Part shown: piece after piece, positions 23,523 through 33,293 of the stretch
Position numbering within the stretch: the first letter of the stretch is position 1
Layout: every line of letters begins with the position of its first letter
DNA from: Burkholderiaceae bacterium
Lineage (GTDB): Bacteria > Pseudomonadota > Gammaproteobacteria > Burkholderiales > Burkholderiaceae_D
Direction: 5' to 3'
Assembly: GCA_030157545.1 (NCBI GenBank)
Contig: JAOAUN010000025.1
Coordinates: 1 to 64,000 of the forward strand
Length of the DNA stretch: 64,000 bases
Program-made: the position numbers and the translations under genes
Notes under the pieces: model-generated
What the model was told of the DNA's origin: nothing
The model's database searches: none
What the model saw: the letters and a program-made list of their open reading frames with translations, nothing else

Positions 23523-25973
23523 TTATACAAAAAGGAAAAAACCATTCAGCGTTAATAAAGTGCCGAGGATGGCGGTGAGACTGGTTCCATAAAAAATGAA
23601 ACGTGATTTAAAGAAGAAGCCACATAACGCCAATCCGATTCCAAATAACAAAATGGCTTTCGATAAAACAAACCACTGAATCATCCTGGTGTCGATAGCG
23701 GCCAATTCTTCGTGCGCAATGCGTGCGGCGGCAAGCTCTTTTTTTCCATTGCTGGTAGCTGGTGAGGACTCTTGATCTTCAATCTTTTTCAGATAAGCAG
23801 TCAATTTACTTTTCTCAATATCTAGCTGCTCACTTCCAAGCGATTCCTTCTTCAATAGCGATGCATCAAGCTCATCGACTGCTAACTTATACAGAGTTTG
23901 TTGTGTAGTCACCGCTTGCAAAGATATATTGGCATTGGTTGCCAGATTTTCTTTCTGAATCAAATCACTCTGCGCATTCGATTCACCAAAAGTCGAAAAA
24001 CCATGAGCGATGATCAATCCAATAAACAAGGATGCAATCTTTATCTTCATTCCTTGCATGCTGATTGTGCTTTCACTTTTTTCAAGTACTGAATTATTGG
24101 CAGCCACGTGGAATTCCTCTTTTTGCAAAATTGAGATCGGGTCGTTAACCATAATGGAACGCGACGATACCTTGTCAGCTGTTGAATGAGCTAAGGCCGT
24201 TGTCGTTGTCTTGGTGGGCGCAGGGCTGAATTTAATGGTGCTGAGGATGAGTCCGCGTTTGTAAAATTGCGATGCGCTGACAGTGTCGAGCTTGTCCAGT
24301 GTCTGATTTATTTCTATCGTTCTGGTTTGAACAACAGTCATCCTTACTTCCAAGGGTGACGCGTCAATCCCTGATTCGCTATCCTCAATCACTCTCAAGT
24401 CGGACGGCGACGTGTCTTTGCCAGTCCCCGTCTTGCCTTGAATTAAAGTACGGCGATCTTTAATGGCGCGATGCTTTGCCGGGCCAGATTTAATTTTTCT
24501 GCCTGGCGAATGCTTAGGCTGTGGGCCGGCCTGTTTATAAGGGTGATGGACGTCTTTATTGGCAGTACCACTACCTGATTCTTTATCGAGGTAATGAACA
24601 CTGCCTGAGGTAGCTTGATCTTCTAAGTATTGAACGCTGTTTTGGGCGCCTTCCTTGTCCAGATAATGAATACTATCTTGATTGGCATCGTTGTCTAAAT
24701 AATGGACACTGTCCTTGCTCTTGTCTTTTTCGAGGTAATGAACACTGTCGATAGGCGCGCCCATTGCGGGAGCCAAGGACTTGTTGTTGTTATGCTCCCT
24801 CAGTGCATGTTCTTCATTTTCTGAAACGTTATTGGCATTGTCAGTTATGTCCTGCATGCCGTTGCTACCATCAATGCTTTCCGACATCCTGTTGATGTTG
24901 TCTTGCATCTTGCGGTTGATGATCGTGCCAAGTTGAGAGCGTTCTGCGGAATCGCTTAGGTCATCATCTTGATCAGAAGTAGAGCTGATTGCTCCGGGTG
25001 CCTTGAGCTTATTTTCATCTTGAGAAATTTTTCGGTCAAAATTGAAGCCCTCTTCTTCAGTTTTTTTGATGCGCGCTGGAATCAGGGCGGCGGCACCATC
25101 TTCGTCATCTTTTTCTTCGGGCTTTTTATTTTTTCTGGAAAGAATATTGAAGTAAGGCTGAAATTTTTCTTCACTAAAATTGAATGCTGTCAGCATCCGT
25201 CTGAATAAATCCATTTCAATGTCGGCCACTACGCCATCCGACATCATGGAATCACAGACATTAGACAAAATGCAGAGCTTTTGAGCCGTATTCAGTAGGG
25301 CAGCAGCTTCACTGACGAATTTCTGGAATTTATTTTTTCTGACGTATTTCAGGCCGGCTTGCAACAGACTATCAGAGCGGCCGATAACAACATTTAGCTG
25401 GCCAATTTCTTCTTCTGCCATGGAGCCATCTACTGACATCATGTACAGAACCGATACGGCTAATGCCAGTTGTGGTGTGAGCTGGTCGCTTTCAGTAAAA
25501 TTTTCAAATGATCCCAGTACCGATTTTTTATTCTTGATCGATATCGTATTGAAATAAGTCCTGAATGATTTTTTGCTGTGGCCCAGGGCGCTTGTGAGCC
25601 GTTGAAATAAATCTAATTCAATTTCTGCCAGCTGGCCGTCAGCCATGATGGAATCGCAGACATTCATCAAAACGCACAGGCTGTCTTGCGAGTCCAGAAC
25701 CGACGGCGCGTCTGATAAAAATTGTTCTATCTTTGTCGTGGCGACATAATGCAATGCTCTTTTAAGAGCCGCTTCATTGTTGCCGACAACGGACTGTAGT
25801 TGGCTGGTCTCCTGGTCGGATATTTCACCATCGGCGACCATCATGTAAAGGATGGACACCACTAGCGCCAAGTGGGGTGTCAGTTGTAGATGACCGCCGC
25901 CTTCTCCGCCAGCGAAATTGCTTTCGTTGCCGAGCTTTTTGAATAAGCCCTTAAGCAGGTTTGCAGATTCCAT
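23523..25973 (-). CDS. Double-TerB membrane protein with SVHYLD repeats
   Basis: 816 residues, family not known to me as a whole. Two TerB-like helical domains (about 28-145 and 165-278) each hold acidic loops (VADGEISDQE, MADGQLAEIE, VDGSMAEEEI, MSDGVVADIE) typical of the tellurite-resistance TerB fold, which binds divalent metal. A long charged, probably disordered linker follows. It contains five 12-residue repeats (409-468, core DSVHYLDK) and a basic stretch around 485-510. Then come a helix (about 646-663), a coiled coil and two C-terminal helices (about 766-787 and 792-816). TerB would face the cytoplasm. A small 87-residue gene lies 52 bases upstream in the same operon. Envelope-stress or metal sensing is a guess. 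Confidence 0.8.
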   Translation of the reverse strand: MESANLLKGLFKKLGNESNFAGGEGGGHLQLTPHLALVVSILYMMVADGEISDQETSQLQSVVGNNEAALKRALHYVATTKIEQFLSDAPSVLDSQDSLCVLMNVCDSIMADGQLAEIELDLFQRLTSALGHSKKSFRTYFNTISIKNKKSVLGSFENFTESDQLTPQLALAVSVLYMMSVDGSMAEEEIGQLNVVIGRSDSLLQAGLKYVRKNKFQKFVSEAAALLNTAQKLCILSNVCDSMMSDGVVADIEMDLFRRMLTAFNFSEEKFQPYFNILSRKNKKPEEKDDEDGAAALIPARIKKTEEEGFNFDRKISQDENKLKAPGAISSTSDQDDDLSDSAERSQLGTIINRKMQDNINRMSESIDGSNGMQDITDNANNVSENEEHALREHNNNKSLAPAMGAPIDSVHYLEKDKSKDSVHYLDNDANQDSIHYLDKEGAQNSVQYLEDQATSGSVHYLDKESGSGTANKDVHHPYKQAGPQPKHSPGRKIKSGPAKHRAIKDRRTLIQGKTGTGKDTSPSDLRVIEDSESGIDASPLEVRMTVVQTRTIEINQTLDKLDTVSASQFYKRGLILSTIKFSPAPTKTTTTALAHSTADKVSSRSIMVNDPISILQKEEFHVAANNSVLEKSESTISMQGMKIKIASLFIGLIIAHGFSTFGESNAQSDLIQKENLATNANISLQAVTTQQTLYKLAVDELDASLLKKESLGSEQLDIEKSKLTAYLKKIEDQESSPATSNGKKELAAARIAHEELAAIDTRMIQWFVLSKAILLFGIGLALCGFFFKSRFIFYGTSLTAILGTLLTLNGFFLFV
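24570..24749 (-). repeat. Five tandem 36-base coding repeats (SVHYLD)
   Basis: Codons 409-468 of the double-TerB gene encode five consecutive 12-residue units: DSVHYLEKDKSK, DSVHYLDNDANQ, DSIHYLDKEGAQ, NSVQYLEDQATS and GSVHYLDKESGS. The hexamer [DNG]S[VI][HQ]YL[DE] is kept while the rest drifts, and the DNA differs at synonymous sites. This points to selection on a short linear motif and not to recent slippage. Confidence 0.9.
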
Positions 25974-26025
25974 GCGCTAAAAATCGAAAAGTGAGTTTTC
26001 GATTTGCATATCTTGCACGGCTAAT

Positions 26026-26289
26026 TCAGCCATGAATGCGTAAGTCGTTCTGTTCCCTGCGCAATTCCATGACTTGAAGAATCGCACGGTATCTATTCAG
26101 TTTGGCACTCAATCCACTTAGCGTCTGCAGTGATCCGCAAACTTGAATTTCACTCAGAATGTGTGCTGCGATATTTTTGGCAAAGACCAAGGCTTGTTCG
26201 GACGACAATGCGACGTCCCGTCTCTTGTGCCGATTCGGAGATGCCACCGTGCTGCCAACGATTTCATCGGCAATGATTTTCGTAACCAT
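26026..26289 (-). CDS. Small hypothetical protein upstream of the double-TerB gene
   Basis: 87 residues from the ATG at 26289, which has GAGG five bases upstream. A longer frame to 26352 lacks such a site. The product begins MVTKIIADEIVGSTVAS, then a basic NRHKRRDV stretch and a mainly helical region with no Cys pair or membrane segment. I know no family. It precedes the double-TerB gene by 52 bases in the same direction and is divergent from the sensor-kinase operon at 26474. A cytoplasmic partner of the TerB protein is possible. Confidence 0.6.
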   Translation of the reverse strand: MVTKIIADEIVGSTVASPNRHKRRDVALSSEQALVFAKNIAAHILSEIQVCGSLQTLSGLSAKLNRYRAILQVMELRREQNDLRIHG

Positions 26290-26473
26290 GAATTCCTCGA
26301 GCAGTATTCTGATTGCTCGAAAAATACAGGGCGGTGGATCAAGAATCCGCATGCAAACCCATCAATACTCACAATAACTCTTACTATTTTCACTTAATAA
26401 AAATAGTGATTGCAATCAGCATAGGTTTTGTCGTTACATGTCGGCTGCGAGTGCCGATCATTTACGTCCACCT

Positions 26474-28411
26474 ATGAAGCGCATTATTTTTTTATTAATC
26501 TTTTTCTGTTTTCTGGCGCCTTCGCATGCAGCGACGCAAGTGCTCGGAACTGAGCGTGCATTTTTATATGATCCCGAATCCAGTCTGGATATAGAAACGG
26601 TTACAGCAGCAGCTTTTACGCCTTATCGCAAAGATCTGAGCCTGGGTTTCAAAAAAGGGGCTATATGGATACGACTCGTCATTCGAGCTTCACCGATTGC
26701 CGAGGACAGTAAGCCGCCGTTGCCGGCACGTGCCGATACATTGCGTGACAAATTGGTTTTGCGCGTCGGGCCGCATTCTCTGGACAGGATCGAATTCTAT
26801 GAAAAAGTAGAAGGAAATTGGATTCGTCAGTTAGCCGGCGCACTGCATCCTGAGCAAACTCCGATCTGTCTCGACGATTTCCATTGCTTTTATTTGCACG
26901 TCAATCCGTCTGCTGCGGCGACGATCTATCTGCGAATAGAAACCGACTTGCTCATGATTGTGCAGGCTGATGTCATGCAGCCCGATGCGCTCATTAAGGC
27001 AGTTACCCAGCGGATCTGGGAAGTGAGTATTTCGCTGACATTGGCAGTGGGATTGTTTATTTTGGGATTTTTGTTTTACCTGAAACACCGCTCCGCGCTG
27101 TTGCAAGTCTACTGTCTGTTCCAGTTTTCCATCGTTCTTTTTCTTTTCGCGCGCAACGGCTTGCATGGCATTTTCTTGCCTGTCATGAGCGCGGAGCATT
27201 TACAGATTTTGAATCACCTTTTTTATCTGATGCGGGTCTTCCTGACTGTGCTGATTGGTTGGATCCTGGTGCAGCCGTACCAGCCTGTGCAGAGTTATAA
27301 ATTTTTAATTAGCTGTTTACTTGGCATATGCCTGATTGATGCCGTACTAGTGCTTACAGGACATGCAAGTCTGGCGCTGAAATTTAATTTTTTTATATTC
27401 ATGCTGAACCCATTCGTGCAGTTATATGGTGTTTATCAATTAAAAAGCATGGCCAGGCAGATGCGTATTATTTTGATCGGTGGTTATGGGCTTTATATAT
27501 TATTAGTAAATGTTGGTTTTCTGATTGCCTTTAACATCGTCACACCCTTTCAGGATTCTCCGTTATTCCGGCAGATTTCCGATTTTCGTTTGAATGGCAT
27601 TGGCGTCGGTATTGTGTTTTTCTGGTTCATTCTTCTTGAGCAGTCGTCGCGTGAAGAGAGCAAAGCTGCCGAACTTATTACGCTTCGGCTCGAAGCTGCA
27701 CAGGCGAAATCGAATGAAGAAAAACTCAAAGATCGTCACACACTTATCGACATACTCACGCATGAGCTGAAAAATCCGCTGGGAACCATTCGCTTCGCAC
27801 TTGCTTCGCTCAAGCGTAATGTCGCCGGTGACGAAGACTCATCCCGCCGGTTCAAACACATCGATCTTTGTGTCAATCGCATGAATGCTCTGATTGAGCA
27901 TGTGGCGAGGTCGAGCAAAATTGACCGTTTCGAAAATTTTGATCAGAAAGAGAAAATCGAGGTGATTGATCTGATCAGTGAGCTCATTGATGAATATCCA
28001 GAGACAGAACGATTTGAGATCTCGGTTGAAGAAGATTCCAGCTTTAATGCGAATCGGGAAATGCTGACGGTGATATGTGAAAACCTGATCAGCAATGCCT
28101 ATAAATACGCTGATCAAAGTGAAAAAATAAAGATCACGGTTGCGTCATGCAAGGCATTCGTTTCCATGCCTGATTCCGGAAATGATCTTGATGCAACTTG
28201 TCTCGAAATCAGGAATGCCGTTGGCATCTACGAAGCGCCAGAAGAAAGCAGACTGTTTGAACGTTATTACCGGCACCCCAGTGCAGCAGATCTTTCCGGT
28301 CTCGGGATAGGACTCAGCCTGGTTCAGGCTGCAGCCCAGAAGATTGGCGCCAGCGTGCATTACCTGCATGCAGATGGTTTGGTTATTTTTACAGTGAAGG
28401 TTCCAAATTGA
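26474..28411 (+). CDS. 7TMR-DISM sensor histidine kinase
   Basis: 645 residues from the ATG at 26474, chosen because it starts a clear signal peptide (MKRIIFLLIFFCFLAPSHA). A periplasmic 7TMR-DISM extracellular domain (about 25-180) is followed by seven helices (about 185-395), a short linker and a kinase core: phospho-acceptor His430 in DILTHELKNPLGT, N-box ENLISNAYKYA and G-box GLGIGLSLVQ. Such sensors are thought to bind carbohydrates or related ligands outside the membrane. The stop TGA overlaps the TTG start of the response-regulator gene by four bases (28408-28411), so they form a pair. Confidence 0.9.
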   Translation: MKRIIFLLIFFCFLAPSHAATQVLGTERAFLYDPESSLDIETVTAAAFTPYRKDLSLGFKKGAIWIRLVIRASPIAEDSKPPLPARADTLRDKLVLRVGPHSLDRIEFYEKVEGNWIRQLAGALHPEQTPICLDDFHCFYLHVNPSAAATIYLRIETDLLMIVQADVMQPDALIKAVTQRIWEVSISLTLAVGLFILGFLFYLKHRSALLQVYCLFQFSIVLFLFARNGLHGIFLPVMSAEHLQILNHLFYLMRVFLTVLIGWILVQPYQPVQSYKFLISCLLGICLIDAVLVLTGHASLALKFNFFIFMLNPFVQLYGVYQLKSMARQMRIILIGGYGLYILLVNVGFLIAFNIVTPFQDSPLFRQISDFRLNGIGVGIVFFWFILLEQSSREESKAAELITLRLEAAQAKSNEEKLKDRHTLIDILTHELKNPLGTIRFALASLKRNVAGDEDSSRRFKHIDLCVNRMNALIEHVARSSKIDRFENFDQKEKIEVIDLISELIDEYPETERFEISVEEDSSFNANREMLTVICENLISNAYKYADQSEKIKITVASCKAFVSMPDSGNDLDATCLEIRNAVGIYEAPEESRLFERYYRHPSAADLSGLGIGLSLVQAAAQKIGASVHYLHADGLVIFTVKVPN

Positions 28412-29151
28412 AAAACAGGCAGACATTGGCAGAGCCAGTCGTTCAGCCACAGTTCGTTGTCGCGCTGGTTGAAGACGATCATATGCTGCGCGAAGAAGTG
28501 GCAATTCATCTCAGTAATTACGGTTTTAAGGTACATGCGGTCAATAGTGCATTGGCGCTCGATGACCTGACAGCCAGAGTGCCGATAGATCTATTTGTGA
28601 TCGATCTTAATTTGCCCGGCGAGGATGGGTTAAGCCTGTGCAGAAGACTCAGGCAGTCTCTGCCTGGTGCTGGCATCGTTATCATGACAGCGAAGGTTGC
28701 ACTACAAGACAGGTTGGCAGGGTATAGCCATGGCGGCGCCGATTTTTATTTGCCCAAGCCAATATCGCCGGACGAACTGGTTCTGGTACTGCTAAGTCTG
28801 GGTCGGCGCGTCAAGCTCATCGATACGGTGCAAGAATGGTCACTCAGTTTGCGCGACAGAACACTCACTGGTCCAGATGATGCGCAAAAATTGAGACTAA
28901 CCACACGCGAAAAAACGCTGCTGGTTGCATTGATTCAGGCAGAGGAAAACACCTTGGATTCAGTGGTCTTGTGTGATCTTTTCAGCAGCAGCGACTCGGA
29001 TGAATCCATTACCAAACATGCTCTGGAAGAATTGGTCGCCCGCCTGCGGAGAAAATTCAAATCCGTGTTGCCGGATGGTGCTGAGCCGGCCATTAAATCG
29101 GTATGGGGCGTGGGTTATCAGCTTTGCTTGCAGATTAATCTGGTTCACTAG
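28408..29151 (+). CDS. Response regulator, OmpR/PhoB-like, partner of the 7TMR kinase
   Basis: 247 residues from TTG 28408 with GAAGG upstream. The receiver domain has acidic VEDD, phospho-acceptor Asp66 in LFVIDLNLPGEDG and Lys117 in YLPKPISPDE. The C-terminal domain (about 150-245) is a winged-helix DNA-binding domain (LRLTTREKTLLVALIQ, ending IKSVWGVGYQLCL). It should be phosphorylated by the overlapping kinase. Targets are not visible; the divergent TerB operon is a natural candidate because it shares the 26290-26473 promoter region. Confidence 0.9.
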   Translation: MKNRQTLAEPVVQPQFVVALVEDDHMLREEVAIHLSNYGFKVHAVNSALALDDLTARVPIDLFVIDLNLPGEDGLSLCRRLRQSLPGAGIVIMTAKVALQDRLAGYSHGGADFYLPKPISPDELVLVLLSLGRRVKLIDTVQEWSLSLRDRTLTGPDDAQKLRLTTREKTLLVALIQAEENTLDSVVLCDLFSSSDSDESITKHALEELVARLRRKFKSVLPDGAEPAIKSVWGVGYQLCLQINLVH

Positions 29152-29208
29152 TGTCAATAGGATAGAAATGCTGGTGTAACGGCGGGCGTAGCGAAACTCA
29201 GAGAATAA

Positions 29209-30246
29209 CTACTGAATTAGCCGCTGCCTGTCGTGAGCTTTCCGCGTGCCCGCTGACATCGCCGCGTCATGCAATTCCCATTCTGCCTTCAGGATTACGA
29301 TACGTGGCAGTATGGATTCAAACAACTTAATCAGTCTTGGCTCCAGATGTTTCCCGGACCCTTCCTGCATGGTGGCCATTGCCATGTCGATTGGCCATGC
29401 TTCCTTGTAGGGCCGTTTCATTGTCAATGCATCGAACACATCGGCGACAGCAATGAGGCGGGCAGATTCCGGAATGTCTTCGCCGATGAGGCCATCCGGA
29501 TAACCGCTGCCATCCCATTTCTCATGGTGGCGTAAAGCGATCTCTGCGGCCAGCTTGAAGATGGGCGCATCGCTCTTGCTGAGAATGTCGTATCCGATAC
29601 GGGCGTGTGTTTTCATCACTATCCATTCTTCAGGCGTGAGCTGGCCTTGCTTGCTCAGGACGACATCGGGAATGCCGATCTTGCCGGTGTCATGCATGGG
29701 GGCGGCGAGCTCCAGTTGCTGGCAGTCTTCTTTACTCCAGCCACAAGCTGCCGCGAGTTCGGCTGCATAGGCCGCCATACGCCAGATATGAACGCCAGTG
29801 TCAGGGTCGTTGAAATGCCCGGCTTCACCCAGCATCGAGATTGCCGCACGATGACTCTGCTCAAGTTCAGTCGCACGCACCAGCGACAGATGCGTGCGCA
29901 CACGAGCTTGCACGATCGCTGGTGAAACCGGCTTGATAATGTAATCAACCGCACCGGCAGCAAAACCTGCGGCTTCATTGCCGGTCTCTGTCAGTGAAGT
30001 CACGAAAATCACTGGAATCGCTTCGCTCAGCGGATCGGCCTTGAGGCGTCGGCAAACTGCATAGCCGTCCATGTCGGGCATCTGGATATCAAGCAGAATC
30101 AGTGATGGTTTATGCTTGGCTGCCGCTACGATGGCCTCAGCTCCATTGCGGGCGAATACGAGCGAGTAGGCAGGCGCCAGAATTTGCCGCATGGCGGCCA
30201 GGTTCTGGGGTTCATCATCGACTATAAGAAGGGGCCGGTTTGTCAT
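29209..30246 (-). CDS. Response regulator with HD-GYP phosphodiesterase domain
   Basis: 345 residues. The receiver domain has phospho-acceptor Asp53 in LILLDIQMPDMDG and the Lys in YIIKPVSP. The output is an HD-GYP domain: HD in APMHDTGKIG (His185, Asp186), then HHEKWDGSGYP (GYP at 248-250) and VADVFDALT. HD-GYP proteins hydrolyse cyclic-di-GMP to pGpG or GMP. The start ATG shares one base with the stop of the hybrid kinase gene, so kinase, regulator and the upstream binding-protein gene form one operon in which phosphorylation would control cyclic-di-GMP breakdown. Confidence 0.93.
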   Translation of the reverse strand: MTNRPLLIVDDEPQNLAAMRQILAPAYSLVFARNGAEAIVAAAKHKPSLILLDIQMPDMDGYAVCRRLKADPLSEAIPVIFVTSLTETGNEAAGFAAGAVDYIIKPVSPAIVQARVRTHLSLVRATELEQSHRAAISMLGEAGHFNDPDTGVHIWRMAAYAAELAAACGWSKEDCQQLELAAPMHDTGKIGIPDVVLSKQGQLTPEEWIVMKTHARIGYDILSKSDAPIFKLAAEIALRHHEKWDGSGYPDGLIGEDIPESARLIAVADVFDALTMKRPYKEAWPIDMAMATMQEGSGKHLEPRLIKLFESILPRIVILKAEWELHDAAMSAGTRKAHDRQRLIQ

Positions 30247-33200
30247 CAGACTTCTTCAAGAGTAATGCCGAGTTGGGCGGAAATACGGCGGGTCGCTACC
30301 TCACCGCCACGAAAATCAAAGTTGTCGACGGCAGTCATTAATGCAGCAAGATGCATCGGCGGAAGTAGGTCGGACAATTCTTGGAGCAGTGGTTCGACAA
30401 CGGAAGGATCATCTGCATTTAAAGCCCGTAGTATTTGATTGAGCAGGCGAGGGGCCTCTCCGTTTTTAACCATTGGCACAGGTATCGATAGCACCTCTTC
30501 ATCTGCAGCATAGTCGGCAATCGAGGCGAGTACAGTAGCCAGCGAAGCCTCCAGGGAGGATATGGCGGCCTTCACATCCGCGGCTTTGACTTCGTTTTCG
30601 CTTGCGCACAGAGCCATGTCAACAGCGCTTGCCGCATCAGTGACGTCGGGGAGTGCCAGGATGCCGGCTGCACCTTTGAGCTTGTGCGCAAATGCCGCAC
30701 CGGCAGCTGGCTCCGAATGTGTAATTACACTTACACAATCTGCATAGTCGAGCGCGAATTTTCGCAAGTAGCGCTTATAGACTGTGCTATCGCGCCAGAT
30801 TGTCAGGCCGCGATGCACGGATAGACCGGGTAGATCTTTAATTGTTTCTGGTGGCTGACTGGGCGCCAGCGCGACAAGATGCTGGCCGCCTGCATCGGCA
30901 GATGCCGGCATCAGGCCTGTCAGCCTCTGTATCATTGCAACGGCCTCTTCTACATCAAAAGGTTTGGCGATGTAATCATCCATGCCTGCGTCGCGGGCGG
31001 CGACCTGCATTTCGCGGAATGCACCTGCCGTCAACGCCACCACCGGCAGATGCGCCAGCGCTGGGGTGGCGCGAATGGCGCGGGTGGCTTCGTAGCCATC
31101 CATGATGGGCATCTGCACATCCATTAGCACCAGATCGACTTCGTTGACATGTTCGTATAGCCAGTCCAGAGCCTGCCGGCCATCGTTGGCAAGCATGACC
31201 TGTGCGCCTTCGCCAGCAAAAATGCGCGAGCTGACTTCACGATTGATATCGCTGTCATCCACCACCAGCAGCCGCAGTCCGGAGAGCCGCAAGTTGGTAA
31301 CGTCATAAGCGGGCGCAGTATGTCCAATCCGCACCCGGCGCACGCGCGCTACTGCGTTGTACAGGCTGGAGGCAGTAACAGGCTTGCTGAGGACATCATC
31401 TGCCAGTTCGACGCCGGGAGTGGCAAGCAGGTCTTCGCGTGAATAGGCAGTAACCATGAGGATAATCGGCGCATGCATATCATTGAGCAAATCATGAATC
31501 GCATGGGCTGCCTGCAGTCCGTCCATGCCAGGCATTTTCCAGTCCAGAATGATGACATCACTGCGACTGCCACTCGCATCCGCAGCAAGCACCTGTTCAA
31601 CGGCGTTGCTGCCCGAGATAGCAGTCTGTGTATGCCATCCGAGTCCGCTTGCTGTGAGGTTGAGCGAGGCGAGGGCAATCGGATTGTCATCGGCTATGAG
31701 CACATTCAGATTAGCCATTTCAGGCGCCGACAGGCGCGTGCTCGGCACGCGTTCAAAGGACAGACTGAACCAGAATTCGCTGCCGCTACCTTCTTTACTG
31801 TTTAGACCGATTTCACCTTCCATGAGTGCGACGAGTCGACGGCTGATTGCAAGACCTAGCCCGCTCCCGCCAAAGCGGCGCGTGGTGGACGTATCGGCTT
31901 GTGTGAAGGGTTGGAATAATTCATGTTGCCGGTTCAGTGCGATGCCAATGCCGGTATCAATGATGGCAAAGCGCAAGTTGACCAGATTGTTATTTTCCGC
32001 GCCGTTGACAGTGTCATCGCTGATGACGTCGATTATGAGCTGGACATGGCCGCGCGACGTAAACTTGATGGCATTGCCTGTCAAATTCACCAAGATTTGT
32101 TCAAGTCGCAATGCGTCACCGCAGAGCTGGTCCACACCGGCAGGTACCGGTGCCATCACTAGTTCGATTTCTTTGCCGCCGACATTGGCGCTCATCAAGC
32201 TAGCGACCCGGTCAAGCACGTCGCCCAGGCAAAATGGCACCTGTTCTAATTTAAGATGGCCAGACTCGATCTTCGAGTAGTCGAGAATGTCATTGATGAT
32301 GCCTTGCAGAGAACGGCCGGCGATGCAGATTTTATTCACGAGGTCATTGGCCTCGCCAGGCAGCTTTTTTTTGCCCAGCAAATAGGCAATGCCCAGTACC
32401 GCATTCATGGGAGTGCGTATTTCATGGCTCATATTGGTCAGGAATTCACCCTTGGCGAGATTAGCTGCTTCTGCCGCATCCTTGGCCTCGGCCAGTTCAC
32501 GCGTACGAATGACTATCAGTTCTTCCAGATGATTTCTATGTCGCTGTAATTCAGCTTCTGCCTCGAGCCGCTGTCGACTGCGTTCTGCCAGCGCTTGCTG
32601 CATGCGGTTGAAGCGCTCGGCAAGTCTTGCTGCTTCGTCGGTACCGGAGAGCGTACTTTGTACACCCGTTTCGCCGGATTCAAGACGCGCCATCGCATCT
32701 TCCAAAGTGCCAAGCCGGCGCGTGAGGCGTGTACCCAGCCACGCCGAAAAAGCAGTCGTGAGTAAAATCGCCAATAATGCAAACAGCAATCCGGACCGGC
32801 GAATATGCGCGATCTTTTCCTCCACGCCGGATTCCCCGACGCCGATGCGCACCCAGCCTATGGCCTTCTTGCCGACCATGACCGGAATGGCGGCATCAAT
32901 CAGATTCATACTCTGAGCCAGCAGTATTTCTGCGGGACGATCTGGCAAATCCTCCACATAGCGTCCGACCATAGCATGGTCGGTATGGGCCACTATGCGT
33001 CCGCGGGAGTCTGCTATGAGCGCAAATTCCAGGTAGGTATAGTTCCGTTTCGCATCGACTAATTCCTGCAAGCCGGCATCGTCGCGGGCGACGAGCCACG
33101 TCGCCGACGAAGCGGCCAGCGTACGGCCAACGTCGAGCGCAAGTTCACTTTGCCGCTGCAGTAAAAAGCCTTGCTGCCATTGTGTGAGGTAAGTGACAAA

Positions 33201-33293
33201 AGCGATTGTCAGCAAGGCGATGGCAAGGGCGACACCGACGATTAACTGACGTCGCAGTGTACTGAATAAAAAATTGTTGAGGCGCGTCAGCAT
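30246..33293 (-). CDS. Hybrid histidine kinase with HAMP, two receivers and Hpt
   Basis: 1015 residues: helix about 17-37, periplasmic sensor about 40-165, helix about 168-188, HAMP about 190-243, kinase with His290 in [11 protein letters not shown] and ATP-binding DTGIGI / GGSGLGL, first receiver with Asp584 ([12 protein letters not shown]), second receiver with Asp725 ([13 protein letters not shown]), and a C-terminal Hpt domain with His870 ([10 protein letters not shown]). This is a BarA/TorS-like phosphorelay protein. The gene starts within the TAATG that ends the PhnD-like lipoprotein gene and ends at the start of the HD-GYP regulator gene. The periplasmic binding protein probably presents ligand to its sensor domain. 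Confidence 0.93.
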   Translation of the reverse strand: MLTRLNNFLFSTLRRQLIVGVALAIALLTIAFVTYLTQWQQGFLLQRQSELALDVGRTLAASSATWLVARDDAGLQELVDAKRNYTYLEFALIADSRGRIVAHTDHAMVGRYVEDLPDRPAEILLAQSMNLIDAAIPVMVGKKAIGWVRIGVGESGVEEKIAHIRRSGLLFALLAILLTTAFSAWLGTRLTRRLGTLEDAMARLESGETGVQSTLSGTDEAARLAERFNRMQQALAERSRQRLEAEAELQRHRNHLEELIVIRTRELAEAKDAAEAANLAKGEFLTNMSHEIRTPMNAVLGIAYLLGKKKLPGEANDLVNKICIAGRSLQGIINDILDYSKIESGHLKLEQVPFCLGDVLDRVASLMSANVGGKEIELVMAPVPAGVDQLCGDALRLEQILVNLTGNAIKFTSRGHVQLIIDVISDDTVNGAENNNLVNLRFAIIDTGIGIALNRQHELFQPFTQADTSTTRRFGGSGLGLAISRRLVALMEGEIGLNSKEGSGSEFWFSLSFERVPSTRLSAPEMANLNVLIADDNPIALASLNLTASGLGWHTQTAISGSNAVEQVLAADASGSRSDVIILDWKMPGMDGLQAAHAIHDLLNDMHAPIILMVTAYSREDLLATPGVELADDVLSKPVTASSLYNAVARVRRVRIGHTAPAYDVTNLRLSGLRLLVVDDSDINREVSSRIFAGEGAQVMLANDGRQALDWLYEHVNEVDLVLMDVQMPIMDGYEATRAIRATPALAHLPVVALTAGAFREMQVAARDAGMDDYIAKPFDVEEAVAMIQRLTGLMPASADAGGQHLVALAPSQPPETIKDLPGLSVHRGLTIWRDSTVYKRYLRKFALDYADCVSVITHSEPAAGAAFAHKLKGAAGILALPDVTDAASAVDMALCASENEVKAADVKAAISSLEASLATVLASIADYAADEEVLSIPVPMVKNGEAPRLLNQILRALNADDPSVVEPLLQELSDLLPPMHLAALMTAVDNFDFRGGEVATRRISAQLGITLEEV

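Noticed and set aside
24570..24749. SVHYLD repeats as a CRISPR or phase-variable array
   Set aside because: Units are contiguous coding repeats without spacers and with diverged DNA, so neither array nor slippage fits.
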